Assembly (NCBI GenBank): GCA_022497155.1
Contig: MU385739.1
Location: 496,001-560,000, forward strand
Length of the DNA stretch: 64,000 nt
Direction of reading: 5' to 3'
Source of the DNA: Whalleya microplaca
Lineage: Eukaryota; Ascomycota; Sordariomycetes; Xylariales; Xylariaceae
A program made the translations under genes and the position numbers. Position 1 is the first letter of the stretch. Each line of letters begins with the position of its first letter. Positions 36,231 to 48,872 of this stretch are shown piece by piece. The notes beneath the pieces are model-generated. The model was not told the origin of the DNA. It made no database searches and saw only the letters and a program-made list of their open reading frames with translations.

Positions 36231-36265
36231 GATGTGGATGCGGATGCGGATGCAGATGTAGATGG
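36231..36265. repeat. GATGNN hexamer tandem repeat
   Basis: Nearly six consecutive 6-bp units of the form GATGTG, GATGCG, GATGCG, GATGCA, GATGTA, GATGG, about 230 bases upstream of the Zn2Cys6 start codon. Confidence 0.85.
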
Positions 36266-36745
36266 AACTGCTCGAGACGAGCCGTCATCTCTATTTATCT
36301 TTCCCCGGACAGGAAAGGCGGCAGGATTTCAACACATATCCAGCAGACAGCCATATCATTACAAACACTAACATGAGAAGACAAGTATAGTAACACCAGG
36401 AAATCTCACATTTGATAAAATTATGCGGTCCCGGACGGATAACTAGGGAGAGGTGGCTTTGTTCCAATTTCTACGGGGGTTTGGACAAGAGTAGCGGGTA
36501 GGCATACAACATCACTAATATGTATGCTGTCAGCGGGCTAGCCTGGTCTGTGACTTTTCATTCGTCTTTCCACGATCTCCCTCTGGGATAGATCAACGCC
36601 TACACGTCTCCACCGATGGCCAATGGCAGTCAGGCTTGCAGGACTGCTGCTGGCATGGGGACTTGATTACAGCCCCGTAGGGCTGCAGACCAGGGCTAGT
36701 GGGCCCAAGGGTACGCCGCTGTTGAAATCCATAACGGATTTTGGT

Positions 36746-36762
36746 GGGGGGGGGGGGGGGGG
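36746..36762. repeat. 17-nt poly-G run
   Basis: Seventeen G in a row. Such runs are rare, are prone to sequencing error and slippage, and can form G-quadruplex. Confidence 0.9.
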
Positions 36763-38443
36763 TCATCGGTATTGGATCACCCGCCATTTGGAGCTTGATT
36801 CGACAACGCGAGATGGACCTACTGTAATTGCACTACTCCGTACCGTACCGCCACGAATAGGAGTTCATACTACTACAGCTCATGGTTAGCTACGCTGTAT
36901 CCGCTTGAAACATGCTGCCACTTGTTCGAAAGTCGTCATTGCATTGCCATCGCGCATATTGTTGGATTTGGCCCAGTGGCTGTTTCTCGCAACCGTTCCT
37001 CCTCCTGACTGAGAGCTAGAATGTAATTCATTGTCCGTCTGATCATGTGCTATCAATAGCTCTTAGCTTGCCTGCGAGCTAGGTATTCGGCTCCGAACGT
37101 GACAGTGTCTACGCGTTCAACAAGCCGAAAACTATTTATCGAAACAAGATACGGTAAATTTCCTAAAATATATTTTGAAACGACGACCTTCCTCTATTCT
37201 CAGCACATCGGCAATCAATTCCCTGGCCCGTTTCGACCGCCGGCTGTCTAGATCTGGTTGATTTGAGACATCCCACAGCGCCCAAATCAGTGTCCGTACA
37301 TGATCATGCAGATCTGCACACATTTTTGGCCGTGCTATCTGGGCTGCATATGCCATCACACTGCATACGATCAGCAGTAAATCGCAACCGACTATACTTT
37401 TGCTATGCCTTGTTGTGCTGTTACCATACGAACCATCGCCAACATTAACTTGACGATGGCTCATGCTACGATTACGTTGGCGCAGCCCAACGCAGACACC
37501 TCAAAGAAGAAGCAGAAGCGTGGACTCATACTCGTTCGAAGACATCATCAATGTTGCCAAAACAGGGCGGTCATCAATATGTGGTTACTCGTAACCGAGA
37601 ATCTACATTCCTTTGCTTTCAGTCCATTGTGTTTCCAATGATACCAAATTTTCTTGCAGAAGCTTGCGAAAATTACATGTCCAGACCTATGGAGGTCGAA
37701 TGCGAAATATGGTTCTGAGTACCACTTGGCATAACTGGCCTCGACATTTTGGCTCCGCATCCTGCTGCTTTCAGGGGACGGCAGTGAACATGCTCCAGAA
37801 CCAGCATTCTCCATCCGGACAAGGGGATCGATTGCGGCGTTGAGTATCTATTCTAGATGATGAACTGCCAATCTAGCAAGCCGTCGATGATTGAGCTCAG
37901 ATCATGATCATCTTTAGCGGCTTAGTTTAGAAGGTGGCACTTTTCGAAGTGAACTCAGAGAAGGGTCGATTCTCTAGCAGATCCAGGCACGGATCTTCCG
38001 ACCTTAAGGACCACTATTCGTCAGGTTCCGAAGGCACATCGCGGACTCCTGCCTTTCACCAATTTCACCATCTCCTATTAAGACTTCAAACAGCAATCAG
38101 AAGCTATACGCGGCGAGGATTCTCAAAACTGCGCATATCAAATACAACAGATATGCAACCTGTGGGCCTTTAAACTGTGGCCAGTTCAATCCCTACTGTG
38201 GTGTCTCCTCATCCTCGCCTTCGAGTCACTACATTGGGTAGCCTGTCCTTACATTGAATCAATGATATACTGCCTGCCGGATAAGAACTTCGCATCTGCT
38301 GGGTGCCGTGGTATTGCCTCCCCACGGTACAACTCTTCCAGCTGGACTAGGGGGCGTATCGGCCCATCTAAAATCAGTCGAATAGCCTTACTGGTCGATT
38401 ATGTTCTGCAAGTAGAGCTTCTCCAAGTACGACGAGGAATCTA

Positions 38444-39154
38444 CAGGCCCTTGTTGACGGCTGCAACGATGTAAAATCGTCCGTTATCGATATTGAAGAA
38501 AATATATTGTGATTCGTCTGCGGTCTCTGCTCGGCGCATTACTCCTGGACGGGTGCCTAGGACTGTGGCTAATCTATTGACACCGCCTGTTTATCATTGC
38601 GGAAGCTTAGAGGTCACAAGCAGTGTTCTCCCCAGACTTGACAGCATCCATCAAGCCATACCTAAGAACCCCTAGTGCCTTCGAACCACGAATCACAGGG
38701 CAAAAAAAAGGCCGACAAGTACCACAACAAGATCATATCGCTTACATGTCCAAGCTCTTCAACCCTAGCAATTGCTAATAACTGTAAATTGGAGGAACTC
38801 GGGAATCTAGTTGAGCCGTGAAAAGACGACAAACTGCCGAAGGATCTCGAGAAAGTTATGACCCACAGAGACAACCACGGAAACTTCTAACGAGATCCTA
38901 TCATTCACCCAGACCTCGCTGATATGGCAAGCTACGTGGATTAGCGCCGGAGGTTTTCCGAAAAAGCTGCGTCAGTGGCCAAAGAGAGTTGGCTAGACGG
39001 CTTCGAGGGGCGGTTCTGGTTGGAAATCGAAAAGTTTGGCGTCGGCCATGACGTAGTATCACCTACTTGGCTTGGTGTCAGGAGGCTTAAGAGACAATGC
39101 TTTATAATGTTCGATCGAGACTTACTAGCAAAGAGGCAGTGCCACAGCAAGTGA
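38444..39154 (+). pseudogene. Decayed coding sequence of unknown family
   Basis: One frame (starts at 38444, 38666 and 38945 agree) reads as protein-like sequence interrupted by stops. The clearest part is 38666-39151: LVPSNHESQGKKKADKYHNK, ELGNLVEP, then a TGA at 38819; KLPKDLEKVMTHRDNHGNF, then TAA at 38888; RDPIIHPDLADMASYVD, then TAG at 38942; then 69 open codons including WLDGFEGRFWLEIEKFG and ending with TGA at 39152. Upstream in the same frame is DVKSSVIDIEENIL and FVCGLCSAHYSW with further stops. I do not recognise the family. The evidence is the sustained protein-like composition in a single frame; splicing cannot explain all the stops, since few intron signals are present. Confidence 0.45.
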
Positions 39155-40670
39155 CTTCGAATTATTAAGCCGAATTCTGAGATACATGTGCTGGCTTTGA
39201 AAATCGACCGCCGGTGGTTATCCGAACAGCATCGGACGAAGAGTTCATGAGCCCGTACAAGGACCACTTACGCAAGGTTGTTTGACTCCTTTAAAGGCGC
39301 TGCTTAAAGGCCGACTGATGCCTACATGGCGTATGCATTCACAGATGTTATGCATTCTGTGATACTGTTGGCCTCTGCATTTGGAGCAAGCCACACTTCG
39401 TTCTCCAACGTTTCACAGGGAGGGTGCATCAAGGTAGGTGGTATCAAAATACACATCATGTGATCCTTATGCGTGACATAAACGACGCCGGCCCTAAACC
39501 CGAATGGCCAGATACTCGAGGACCCTAGCCTTTTCCCTCGTTATCTAGGTTTCATCGACGGAGCTGAGCGATTGTTTCGCGGCACGCCCTCGCTTTCCCG
39601 TCCCTCGCTTCCCGGCTGCATATAGATATGCCTAGCAACTGCCTGCAGGATCTGGGGAGGATTCAGCACTAATTCAATTGCACGGTTTCATGATATAAGT
39701 TTTTTTTTGTTGAGTGGGCAGTTATGCGTATTAGCCTCGCGATGCAAGTCATGGGGCTGTCCAGACTAAAACTGTCCCTCTCCCGCGCCCTCGGAACCGA
39801 AAGGGAGGGATATGGCAGTTCCCCGTACCTCTGGCGGAGGCGACTGGACTGAGCCCCTACTGCGTAGTAGAAGTGGACATCCTTGCGTGAGAAGATGTAC
39901 CGGGATTGGGCAGGTCGGCATCGGGCCCGTGGAATTGGATTGGGAACGAGGGGCCGACAGGGAACCTTCGAGCCTTGCCCTCGCTTGCTTACTGTTGTGT
40001 AACGTGAAATAATTCATGATTCATCAGCTACCTAGGTAACTATTCTATATGGAGTGTATACATGGCATACACGGCCCACTTCCAGTGCACCATCTTCTTC
40101 GTATCCTTGTCGCAATCAACTCCTTCTTGTGTAACCTTGGCAGCCGCGCAAGCGACGGTGAGAGGTGAGACGATGACTTAGTCGAGTGGAAATCCAAAGA
40201 CGTTACGGTTCAGTGTAACTTGTCAAGCCCCCTTTACGCACGCTGCATAAAACATAAACCAAGAAACATTAGTCATATCTATTTTTGTATTGTTTCCAAG
40301 TGACTTAGATTACGAGATAGAATAGATGTCCAGACCAGTATGAGCATGAGCACTTTGCTGACAATTACCTAGTTGTACGAAGCGCAACATCCGGCTTCAA
40401 TTGAACTTGGTATGTTGTGATACATATCACAGCGACGAATAAGCGGTGGAGTCAACAATATCCGCCTTTTCACGTTGTACAAGAATGGCGTAACATAATT
40501 GCCGCGTGAGTAACCCATAGATGGATTTAGGATATAATCTAGCTTTCTAAGTCCAGTAGGACAAACAGAAAATGAATGATCATGACTCAACCTTCTCGCC
40601 CTCCTAAGTCTTCTATCAGTGTCTCACGGCGCATAATCTTCACTGCAGTAGCCCGAATATCCACTCCACG
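39155..40670. other. Intergenic / accessory sequence
   Basis: About 1.5 kb. The frame of the decayed sequence continues weakly to about 39,246. Otherwise I see nothing that looks coding. Confidence 0.5.
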
Positions 40671-42213
40671 TCAGGCCGTCGTACCAGTCCCCTTACTAGC
40701 CTTCGAGTTGCGGTCTTGGAACTTGTTCATAGTCTCCCGCCGGCCCATGTACGAGAAATACCAAGTCGGTTGTCCGTGCTTGAACCGGCAGCCGTGGTCG
40801 TACTGTCGGAGGCGCGCATGTTCCCAGTAATCGCAGTCTTCGTCACCGGTCTTGAACTTGTGCATGCAGTCCAAGCATAACCCGTCGAACTTGCGTTCGA
40901 TCTCGCCCGCGAGCTTGTGGACTTTCCACTCGAGTGTGGAACTTCTTGCGAGCCAATTCTCGCAGCGGTTGCATGCCTCAGAAGAGAACTTGGGTCCGGA
41001 GGCTTGTCTCTGATTGTCTGTAGCAGATGCTGTCTTGGGTGTGTCGTTTCTATCTCGTGATACGTCGTTAGACTTAGCAACATCATCGTTGGATCGTGAA
41101 GTCTCTGCAAGGACGGAAATGTTTTCCTGTATAAGCTTCCACTCTTTCCCGTCAATTCTGGGGACCTCGATTTTGACAACTTCCAACTTGAAGGCTCTGA
41201 TACAAGAGAGAAAATCATTAACACTCTTCTTGCGATTCTGTTGGGAGTTCACTGGAAAACTGCCACTGTCGATGAGGGACTTCATAAACGAGTAGGCTAG
41301 AACCTCCACACATTCTTGTTTTTTGGCAATCCATGTATGCTTTCGGATCTAGGTAGAGTCCACGGTGAATTTGGAGTCGTAGATTTCCTTTGGCCGCTTG
41401 CAACTGTCCTGTCCAAGCGTTAGCTTCCCTCTACATATATTGACAACTTTAAGACGATATCATCTCGGGCTACTTATGTAAATACCAGGAGCGTACTCAG
41501 AACTGAATGACATGTGTAATATGTATGGGCTCACTTACTGATAACCGGATCAGGAACCCGCATCATATGCTCATCCATGAACTTAGTCGGGTTATAGTTC
41601 TCCGTAAGGTATCCGGTCGACTGGTATACCAGCGCTTTGGTGATTTCACCGAAAAGTTTACCGCAGTCAAACCAATAGGCAGGACTAAGTAGTTGCAACA
41701 GCTCCGCCTCCTTGATGTCACTCCAGTCCTTACGGAATAATCGGATCGTGACATAACGCTTAAACGTTCCCCCATTATCGACATGTCTTTGGCTGGTTTT
41801 AGTCTAAATTCGCGGCTCTCGACCTCGACTGCTCTCTTTCTGGTCTTCAAATATTTTTGCCCGAAGCGGATAGCAGCCCAAATCATCTTAATATCGATAC
41901 GGTAAGAAATCCCGTTGCCATGAAACGTATCCATCCACAGTCTGACGGCTTTAATAGACTCGTCATGGATGATTCGACGCTCCTTCTTTTCAGGAGCGAT
42001 ATCTAGAATATTGGTATGCTCTTCAATCTTGGCACTCGAGACCCTCAGTTCTCTAGTTTTCTTGATCGGGTGGCGTCCACCCTCTCCGAAAATGCGATGA
42101 TCTAGTTCCACGACCGAGAGAACAAGGTCTCCCGAGGAATCGATGTTGTAGAACGACATTGCGTGGTACGCTTCCTTGCCGTGAGAAAGAAGTGATGTAT
42201 GAAGGAATGACAA
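40671..42213 (-). pseudogene. BTB/POZ-like fungal family gene with two frameshifts
   Basis: Read on the minus strand, this is a member of a large Pezizomycotina family with an N-terminal BTB-like fold and a Cys-rich C-terminus. Seen in order: NIDSSGDLVLSVVE, RELRVSSAKI, AVRLWMDTFHG and IWAAIRFGQKYL in frame A; then KDWSDIKEAELLQLL, PAYWFDCGKLFGEIT and NPTKFMDEH in another frame from about 41775; a normal intron (41409-41538, GTAAGT...GCTAAC...CAG); RQLQAAKGNLRLQIHRGLY; then a second shift at a T6 run (41319-41324); then ECVEVLAYSFMKSL and the family end FDGLCLDCMHKFKTGD and CRFKHGQPTWYFSYMGR. Each frame is clean between shifts. Removing one A from the A6 (coding strand) restores the second shift, so a sequencing error is possible there. 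The role of the family is unknown. Confidence 0.7.
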
Positions 42214-42908
42214 AAGAGGATGGCTCAGCAGCCTCTAGGCACAGTCAGTGATTCGGAGAAACTGCGAAGAAGATGAGCGCGCACCTCCGTGAGAAAATGA
42301 ATGAAAGGAAAAGAGAAGGATTTAGAATGAGAAATCGTGGAGTTCAGGACTGCACGAGAAGCCGCAGAGACAGAGACAGAAGGAGGGAGATATTTGTGGG
42401 AATTTCGTGGTGAGTTTTTGATGTTGGAGTAGGAACCGACCTTAATTGCAGATACCCTCAACACCTCTAGCTGAATGCAGCTGCTTGTTGATTGGGTACC
42501 AAACAGCCTCCTTCCTCTCATACTTTAGATAAAAATAGAGCATAATCCCACCTGTCAACCTGAAAACTCATATAACTAGGTAGTTGTGGGTTCCAATCTG
42601 GTTGACAGCTCATAAGTGCACATCTCGAAAGAGACGACTGAGGAACAACATACTCGCCTTCAGCGTTCACAAGCTGAACTGCATGGAGGAGAGATTATAT
42701 TGGAGTAACGATCATTCCGTAAGAGGCCAGCGATATTTGTGATGCTACCAGAAGACAGTTCGATGTCTTAGACTATATCATATTATTCTGTCTGCAGGAG
42801 GAGAAGAGCAGAAGTTGCACATGATATCAGGCATGGAAATATCCTAACAGAGTGCCAAACAATAACACAGCTGTGTCGTTGTTGTCTTTAGGACATTGAT
42901 ACATCTAA
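42214..42908. other. Intergenic
   Basis: About 700 bases upstream of the BTB-like pseudogene. I see no gene. Confidence 0.5.
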
Positions 42909-43241
42909 TTCTTCTGGCTGCGTCTCGATGATGCTGTAGAAATCGACTATCCCATAGAGGGGTCGTGGAAACTTCAGCTCAAGGTACTCCCACGCAACAC
43001 AGCAAGGCTTGACGAGAACTATCCAATATTTGATCCACTAGACCAAACGCCCAGTATACCGAACAAGGGATCCAATGGCCTAGCCAACGGGAGCAGCCTC
43101 TACATAGCATAGCTGGGCATGGACACGTCGTCTACCTCTGTAGTGTTTCTCGAGAACGAGTCCTCCAAGTATCTCACCCAGTATCAAGAATACAACCACC
43201 ACACCATCGAAGGTCCCACCACGTTGAATCTTAGCGGTTAG
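42909..43241 (+). pseudogene. ORF remnant with one internal TAG, unknown protein
   Basis: A plus-strand frame reads 110 codons from 42909 to a TAG at 43239, with one TAG at 43110-43112. Its sequence is protein-like on both sides of the stop: LDDAVEIDYPIEGSWKLQL, NYPIFDPLDQTPSIPNKG and NGSSLYIA before it, then MDTSSTSVVFLENESSKYL and YQEYNHHTIEGPTTLNLSG after it. The even mix of Pro, Gly, Asn and aromatics suggests an all-beta domain, but I cannot name a family. There is no ATG at the start, so only the C-terminal part may remain. Confidence 0.4.
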
Positions 43242-43912
43242 TAAGATATTGTCATTATAGCTGAATCATCTCAAGTCCCAGAGCTCTCACATACAAGAGT
43301 TTAGATTGGGGTAACAGTGATCTTAAACGAGTAAATAAAGCGAGTGCCGATATCGCTGTTAGAGATCGAACCAAACTCACTCGACTAGGTAGCTCAGTAA
43401 TACTGTGATGTGGAAGCCGCTTAATCACGACATACGTGTACGACATCACTTGGTAGTGCCGGCAATAATCGGGGAGTGTATCGTGATATGTAGTACTAGG
43501 TCAGAAACAGGACCGCGCATGTAAATGTCTTCATATATTGTATATCCTAGGCAAGTCGAACAGGGCCGGTCTGTGCTGTAAGCATACCAGCCAGTCACAC
43601 AGCTATTCTTTGTAACCGCAGACTCGAGTCTATCTATCACTCGATCATTACTACCTCTTCTCAGGCTATCACAAGTATACACAAGGGAATCACTCCATAT
43701 ATAAGCCTTCAGGTTTTTGTGACTTTCGTTTAATTCATTCATGCGCGTGTCCTCATGACGGACACAACCCCTTTCTGGGAAATTGCCGGTGCATCAAGGG
43801 AAATCGTGGATCCTTTCGTGTGCTCATCTACCCACCCGCCCGTTTTCTCGTCAACGATATACAGTATAAAACGTAAGCGCCCAGCCAGTCTGTCTATACT
43901 CTATGAAGACGC
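43242..43912. other. Intergenic
   Basis: About 670 bases. A minus-strand frame at 43446-43742 (98 codons, starting MNELNESHKNL) is open but without features that I can interpret; it may be another remnant. Confidence 0.45.
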
Positions 43913-45853
43913 CTAGATATATCGCATCCGCCGTGCAATGAACAGGCATATTAGACAGAAAGTGACTAGGCTCGCGACGATGCCGAAGAATGCATGGAGG
44001 TTGCCGTCGTCCATGAAGGGTACCTTGACATTCATGCCGAATAGACCGGTAATTACGTTGAGGGGGACGATGATACTAGCCAAGAAGGTGATCTTGCTGA
44101 GTCCTGCATTGGTCTCCGTCCCTTGTGTGATGCTGTCGATGGTTAATTGGGCAAGGTAGTTGCTGTGGGCGCGGGACAGAATCTTCTCGAAGTGTGTGAG
44201 GTTGGTCATCATCGTAACAACGTGATCTTGGATGTCACCAAGATACATTCCGATGTCCATCCGTGGTGTGACCTTGTAATTCTCATTGCAGCGCTTGGTA
44301 AATCCTTTGAGGACATCGGCTTTGCCTCCGAGTACACGCATAAGTCCTAATGTATTCTTGCGAACACCGCCGATCTTTCGCAGGAACATATGCATATCAT
44401 CAGGACGTGCCACAAAGACCGAGTCTTCGATGCCTTCAGTAAGGAGCTCAATCCTATGAATTGCTGGCGCAAAGGAGTCGACAATATTATCGCTGAAGTC
44501 TTGTTAATACTTGGGCGTATATGCTTCTCCAAGGAAGAATACTTACATTAAAGCGTAGCAGATCCAATCGCTACTCAAGGAAACGTACTCCTTCAAGTTG
44601 GAAATTCTCTTTCTCACATGAGAGGCATGGTTATTTGGCTCAAAACTGAAACTCAGTGTTCCCTCGCGGAAGACTACAACGTAGATATTGAATGGCTCGT
44701 AATCTGGGCCATCTTCCTCTTGTATAGCATTGAAAGATCGAAAGCTGGCGAAGTAGTACGAGGGGAAGATTTCAATTTTCTCGCGAGCTTCCTGGGTTGT
44801 GATATCTTCGATCGTCAAGGGATGCACCCCAAAAGCCTTGCAAAGAGTACGGACCTCTTCCTCTGTTGGCTTGCTGACATTCAGCCACCAGACACCATCT
44901 GGCTCGTCGGGAGGAAATGTAAAGAGGCCACGCACATCTTCGCCAGGCAGAACAAGGTCTCCAAACTCGGCAGCATGAATGGTAGACTCCCAGGCAGAGG
45001 AGAAGAAGGAAAATCGGTTAGGGTCGATCTGCTCCTTGTCAGGTTGCCTAAGAGTTACTCCTTCAGACTCGGGTTGTCTTATTGACTTTTCATCCGCATC
45101 AGGGGAAACAGATGGGATATGAAGGATGTCACCATCAATCGTGACCATTGGTACATCTTGAGAGGCTGAGGAATCCGATCGCAGATTGGGAAACACGCGA
45201 ACGTCACGAGCATCGAGGCTTTCCTTCCGCGCAGCGTTTTCAGATGAAATAAAATTCTCAAGATAGTCGAAATCGATATGTAACTGAGTTCGGTGGCGCT
45301 CGTCTGCCATAGGAAAGCATACATCTTCCTCGGCAGTCTTGTTTGTCGCCAAACTTGCTCCATCGTCAGCAGTGAAAGTAGCAGGCTTACTGCGTCCAGA
45401 TCTATGGCTCTGGTGACTATTCCGGCTTGTAGAGGAGCAAGTTCGATGCAGTGCATCGCCATCGTCCTGTCTCTGAGCTCGGCCATCTGTAACCGAAAGA
45501 GCACGCTCGCGACGACGGGCTTCAGCGAAAGCTTTCACAGAGTTGGGAGGAGATATGGCGCGCTGGTCGGAGGTGGAGTTGAAGGTAGGGCGACGGCTAT
45601 GAGGCATCATTGGAGATATTCTCCCATCATCTCCGTCAACCACTGCCTCCTCGAAGTCGCGGACCCTGATATCTGTTGGTGAATAAGGGCCATCCGGGTC
45701 TAGATGCTGGCGAGACCCGTAGAGGGTGTCACACGTACCGCGGCGAGGGCGGTCGGTCCTCTGTACTGAAAGTGATTGTTGACGGTGGTCATCTAACTCG
45801 GGCACAGGAGTGCTGTACCCTGAGCCAGAAGCACCCTCCTCGTGGTCAGACAT
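43913..45853 (-). CDS. CorA-type magnesium transporter, ALR1/MNR2 group
   Basis: The spliced model is complement(join(43913..44492, 44547..45853)), 628 residues. A long hydrophilic Ser/Arg-rich N-terminus of about 270 residues precedes the CorA cytosolic domain (VWWLNVSKPTEEEVRTL, HPLTIEDITTQEAREK, PSYYFASFRSFN). The intron splits the Ile of CYALIDNIVDSFAPAI in phase. The membrane end has the invariant GMN motif (FGMNV, residues 588-590) between two TM helices at about 568-587 and 603-622, followed by RRMRYI. The group includes plasma membrane (Alr1) and vacuolar (Mnr2) Mg channels; the sequence seen here does not decide between them, so no symbol is given. Confidence 0.9.
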
Positions 45854-47634
45854 CTGGTCGTCCTTGGCCGTCTTTGTCTATAATTTGAGGTCGATTTAGG
45901 GATTGCTGATGTAGGCAAATCCTATACTAAGTGACGAATGCTCGAATCGAGGAAAGCCTTCCGCATGCTGATCATGGGAAGGCGCACATAATGAGTGACG
46001 CACTCAGCCAAACAGCATCCGGGCGTCACAGCAGGCGTGGCAGCACGCCGACTGCAAGAAGACGATGGGTGTCGCGTTCCGGCCAACAGTGTAGTTAAAC
46101 ACACCAGCGCAAGCCCAAGTACGTCAAATTAGTAAGCAGATGGGGTGATGAGAACCCGTGGGTATGTCAAAATAGCTGAGTCGACAGCCACGTTACGGGG
46201 GCTTCTTGTTGACGCCGCTGTAGACCCAGCACAGAGGGCCGAGAAGCGGTCGGGCGGAAGAAAAGTCGTCGCTATTGAGTCCCGCCAATTTGGTGGTTTC
46301 TGGCAATATTGCGGGTATCTACCGCAAAGAGCAAAGAGCCGGATATGTGGTGAGAAATGGCGCAACTCGATCAGCTCCTCAATTGGAGAAATGGTGGTTA
46401 GCCGGCGTAGAGTTGCGTCAAGTCTGTAGTGAATGTATGGATTATGTAGACAGCGGCGACGGTGTTGACTTGGGAAAAAGATCCTAACTCGGAAGATGTG
46501 TGGTTATATTCGTCGGCGAATGGTGGCTTGAGTCAAGCAACGAGCTTCGCGTGATGCAATAAATCAATAGGCCCCAAGAAGGCTCTTGCACGACAGAAAT
46601 GCCGCGGTTCGTGCGTAGCGAGATTAAATCCTACCGAGAAGCAGATTGTCTATGATTTGTGCGAAGTGTGCCGGCGATGCTGAGTGAAAAAGAGTTTTTC
46701 GCACAGGTGTGAAAAGAAAATTCAGAGCGAAGATGGAGTTGGCTCAAAGCACCTCTATGTATGTACCTACCGTTTTTTACTTTTGCCTTTCAAGGGTGGT
46801 GGTTGCTGGAAACGGCCGGCCAGCCAGCCAGTCATGCAAAGTGAATTGGTGAGAGGCGAAAACTTGCAGGAAATCTCGGTACCACGGCTAAGACCCACAT
46901 CCCGCTACATGCATACCTAGCCTAGCTACAACCAGTTCTGCAAGTACACTGCTACAATGCGTGCAGACTCCTTTCTTTCTTCTCCCCTGTCCAGTGTTAC
47001 CCAGAAGTGCATTGGTGAATGTGCATCCTATCTTCTACCTGGAGAGTCATGTACAATGACGGTTCACGTTTAGAGCAACATGCATAAGACAACATACTAA
47101 TATATAGTAGGTTGACTTTCGGAGAAAAACACTACTTAGGAACAATACGGGTTATGCCAAGGAAAGATGGTTCACAATCTAGCAAACGAGTAGCCGTTAG
47201 TCATGAGACTGGCTGGGCAATTCTAGGCCGTATGTCTTCTTTAGGCCTGGACAATTATGTAATCTAACGTTCGTCAATGCACGAGTCAATGTGGCTTGTG
47301 GCCTGATTGTGGCTACCAAAGTGAAGTTAGGTTAGATGCGATCGCTATAACCGTGCTACAGTCCGTATGGTGTAGTGGCTTTAGCCTGGAGTAAGTGGGG
47401 AGCTGAGGCCTACATGTGGGCCTCTACATGTGCCCTGGAGGTCCTGATTGGATAGCGCAGCTGAGCAGCCGCAATCTGTACACTACGCCCTCGTTCCTTA
47501 CTAAGTGGGCTTTTTGAACCTGTCTAGGTAATATCGACTGTGTCAACAACCTCAAGACAGCTCTACCCTACAGTACTACAGTGACGAATTCATAATCCAT
47601 TCTATATGCTATAGAAGTACTTGATATATGAAAG
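45854..47634. other. Intergenic, divergent promoters of CorA-type and SPC1 genes
   Basis: About 1.8 kb without a recognisable gene. A stretch at about 47,364 resembles a tRNA D-arm but lacks the remainder of a tRNA. Confidence 0.55.
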
Positions 47635-48127
47635 ATGGCGGACCAGCTCCTGGACCAGGTTCGAGATGTAGTTGACGGCCAGATTGTTCGTGATCCATTA
47701 CTCTCTTATACCCTAGCTGCTTTGCGGCCACTCAACCTTCTCAACATGCAGTACTAATACTGGCCACTTGTCATCTACAGGACTTCGAAGGCCAAAAGTT
47801 AGCCGAGGTCCTAGCAACCGCCGTTCTATCAATTGTTGGAGTATGACGAGCATCTATTTCCAATCTTCGCACCCAGCGCCCCCGGACGTTTGCTAATATG
47901 GTATCACTGGACAGGCAGTCTCCTTCTTAGTCGGCTTCTTCCTCCAAGATATTGCTCTGGCGCTTAAGATTGGCCTTGGTGGCACCGCGCTCACCTTCCT
48001 CCTCGTTGTTCCGCCCTGGCCCTTCTTCAATAGACACCCACTCAAATGGCTTCCGGTCGGAGGCGAACCAGCGGTTACAAGTGCACAGCAGAATATAGTC
48101 ATCGACGAGAAGGTCTTGGGGAAATGA
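47635..48127 (+). CDS. SPC1: Signal peptidase complex subunit 1
   Basis: The model is join(47635..47685, 47781..47840, 47915..48127), 107 residues; all three exons are short and in phase 0. The protein is the small two-TM subunit of the ER signal peptidase complex. The start MADQLLDQVRDVVDGQ-IDF and EGQKLAEVLATAVLSI are characteristic. Two hydrophobic segments (about residues 27-48 and 52-72) are separated by a short turn (FFLQDIAL), and the end HPLKWLP is conserved. The first intron starts GTTCGT and contains TACTAATAC, a textbook branch site; the last starts GTATGA and has GCTAAT. The gene is convergent with RBX1. Confidence 0.88.
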
Positions 48128-48339
48128 TGATCTGGTTCATTTAGGCATGATACTATGGACTTGGGGCATCAGGCTCCGTAAGGAGATACTGTCCCTATGA
48201 TGAATATACCCGATTGCGCAACGTCTCTTGTCCCCAGTCTCCGTATGGTTATCTCGTAACTAGTTCCTCGAGGACTATGGGGCTCTATATCATGAGCTTT
48301 GTCCAAGTACTTCTAGTTGCGAACCCGGGGTGATGATCG

Positions 48340-48363
48340 TAGGGCTGTAGGGCTGTAGGGCTG
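48340..48363. repeat. Triplicated TAGGGCTG octamer
   Basis: Three exact 8-bp tandem copies lie in the 266-base gap between the convergent SPC1 and RBX1 stops. Confidence 0.85.
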
Positions 48364-48393
48364 TATACTGCCATCCGTAAAATGCCTTCCACC

Positions 48394-48872
<479 letters not shown>

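Larger units (their letters stand above)
36000..38443. other. Intergenic / accessory sequence with no intact gene
   Basis: About 2.4 kb. It includes the regulator's promoter, a hexamer repeat (36231-36265) and a poly-G run (36746-36762). A minus-strand frame at 37132-37464 is open for 110 codons but without recognisable features. Confidence 0.5.

Noticed and set aside
47364..47450. tRNA-Glu-like start TCCGTATGGTGTAGTGGCTT
   Set aside because: No matching T-arm or acceptor stem within 90 bases.
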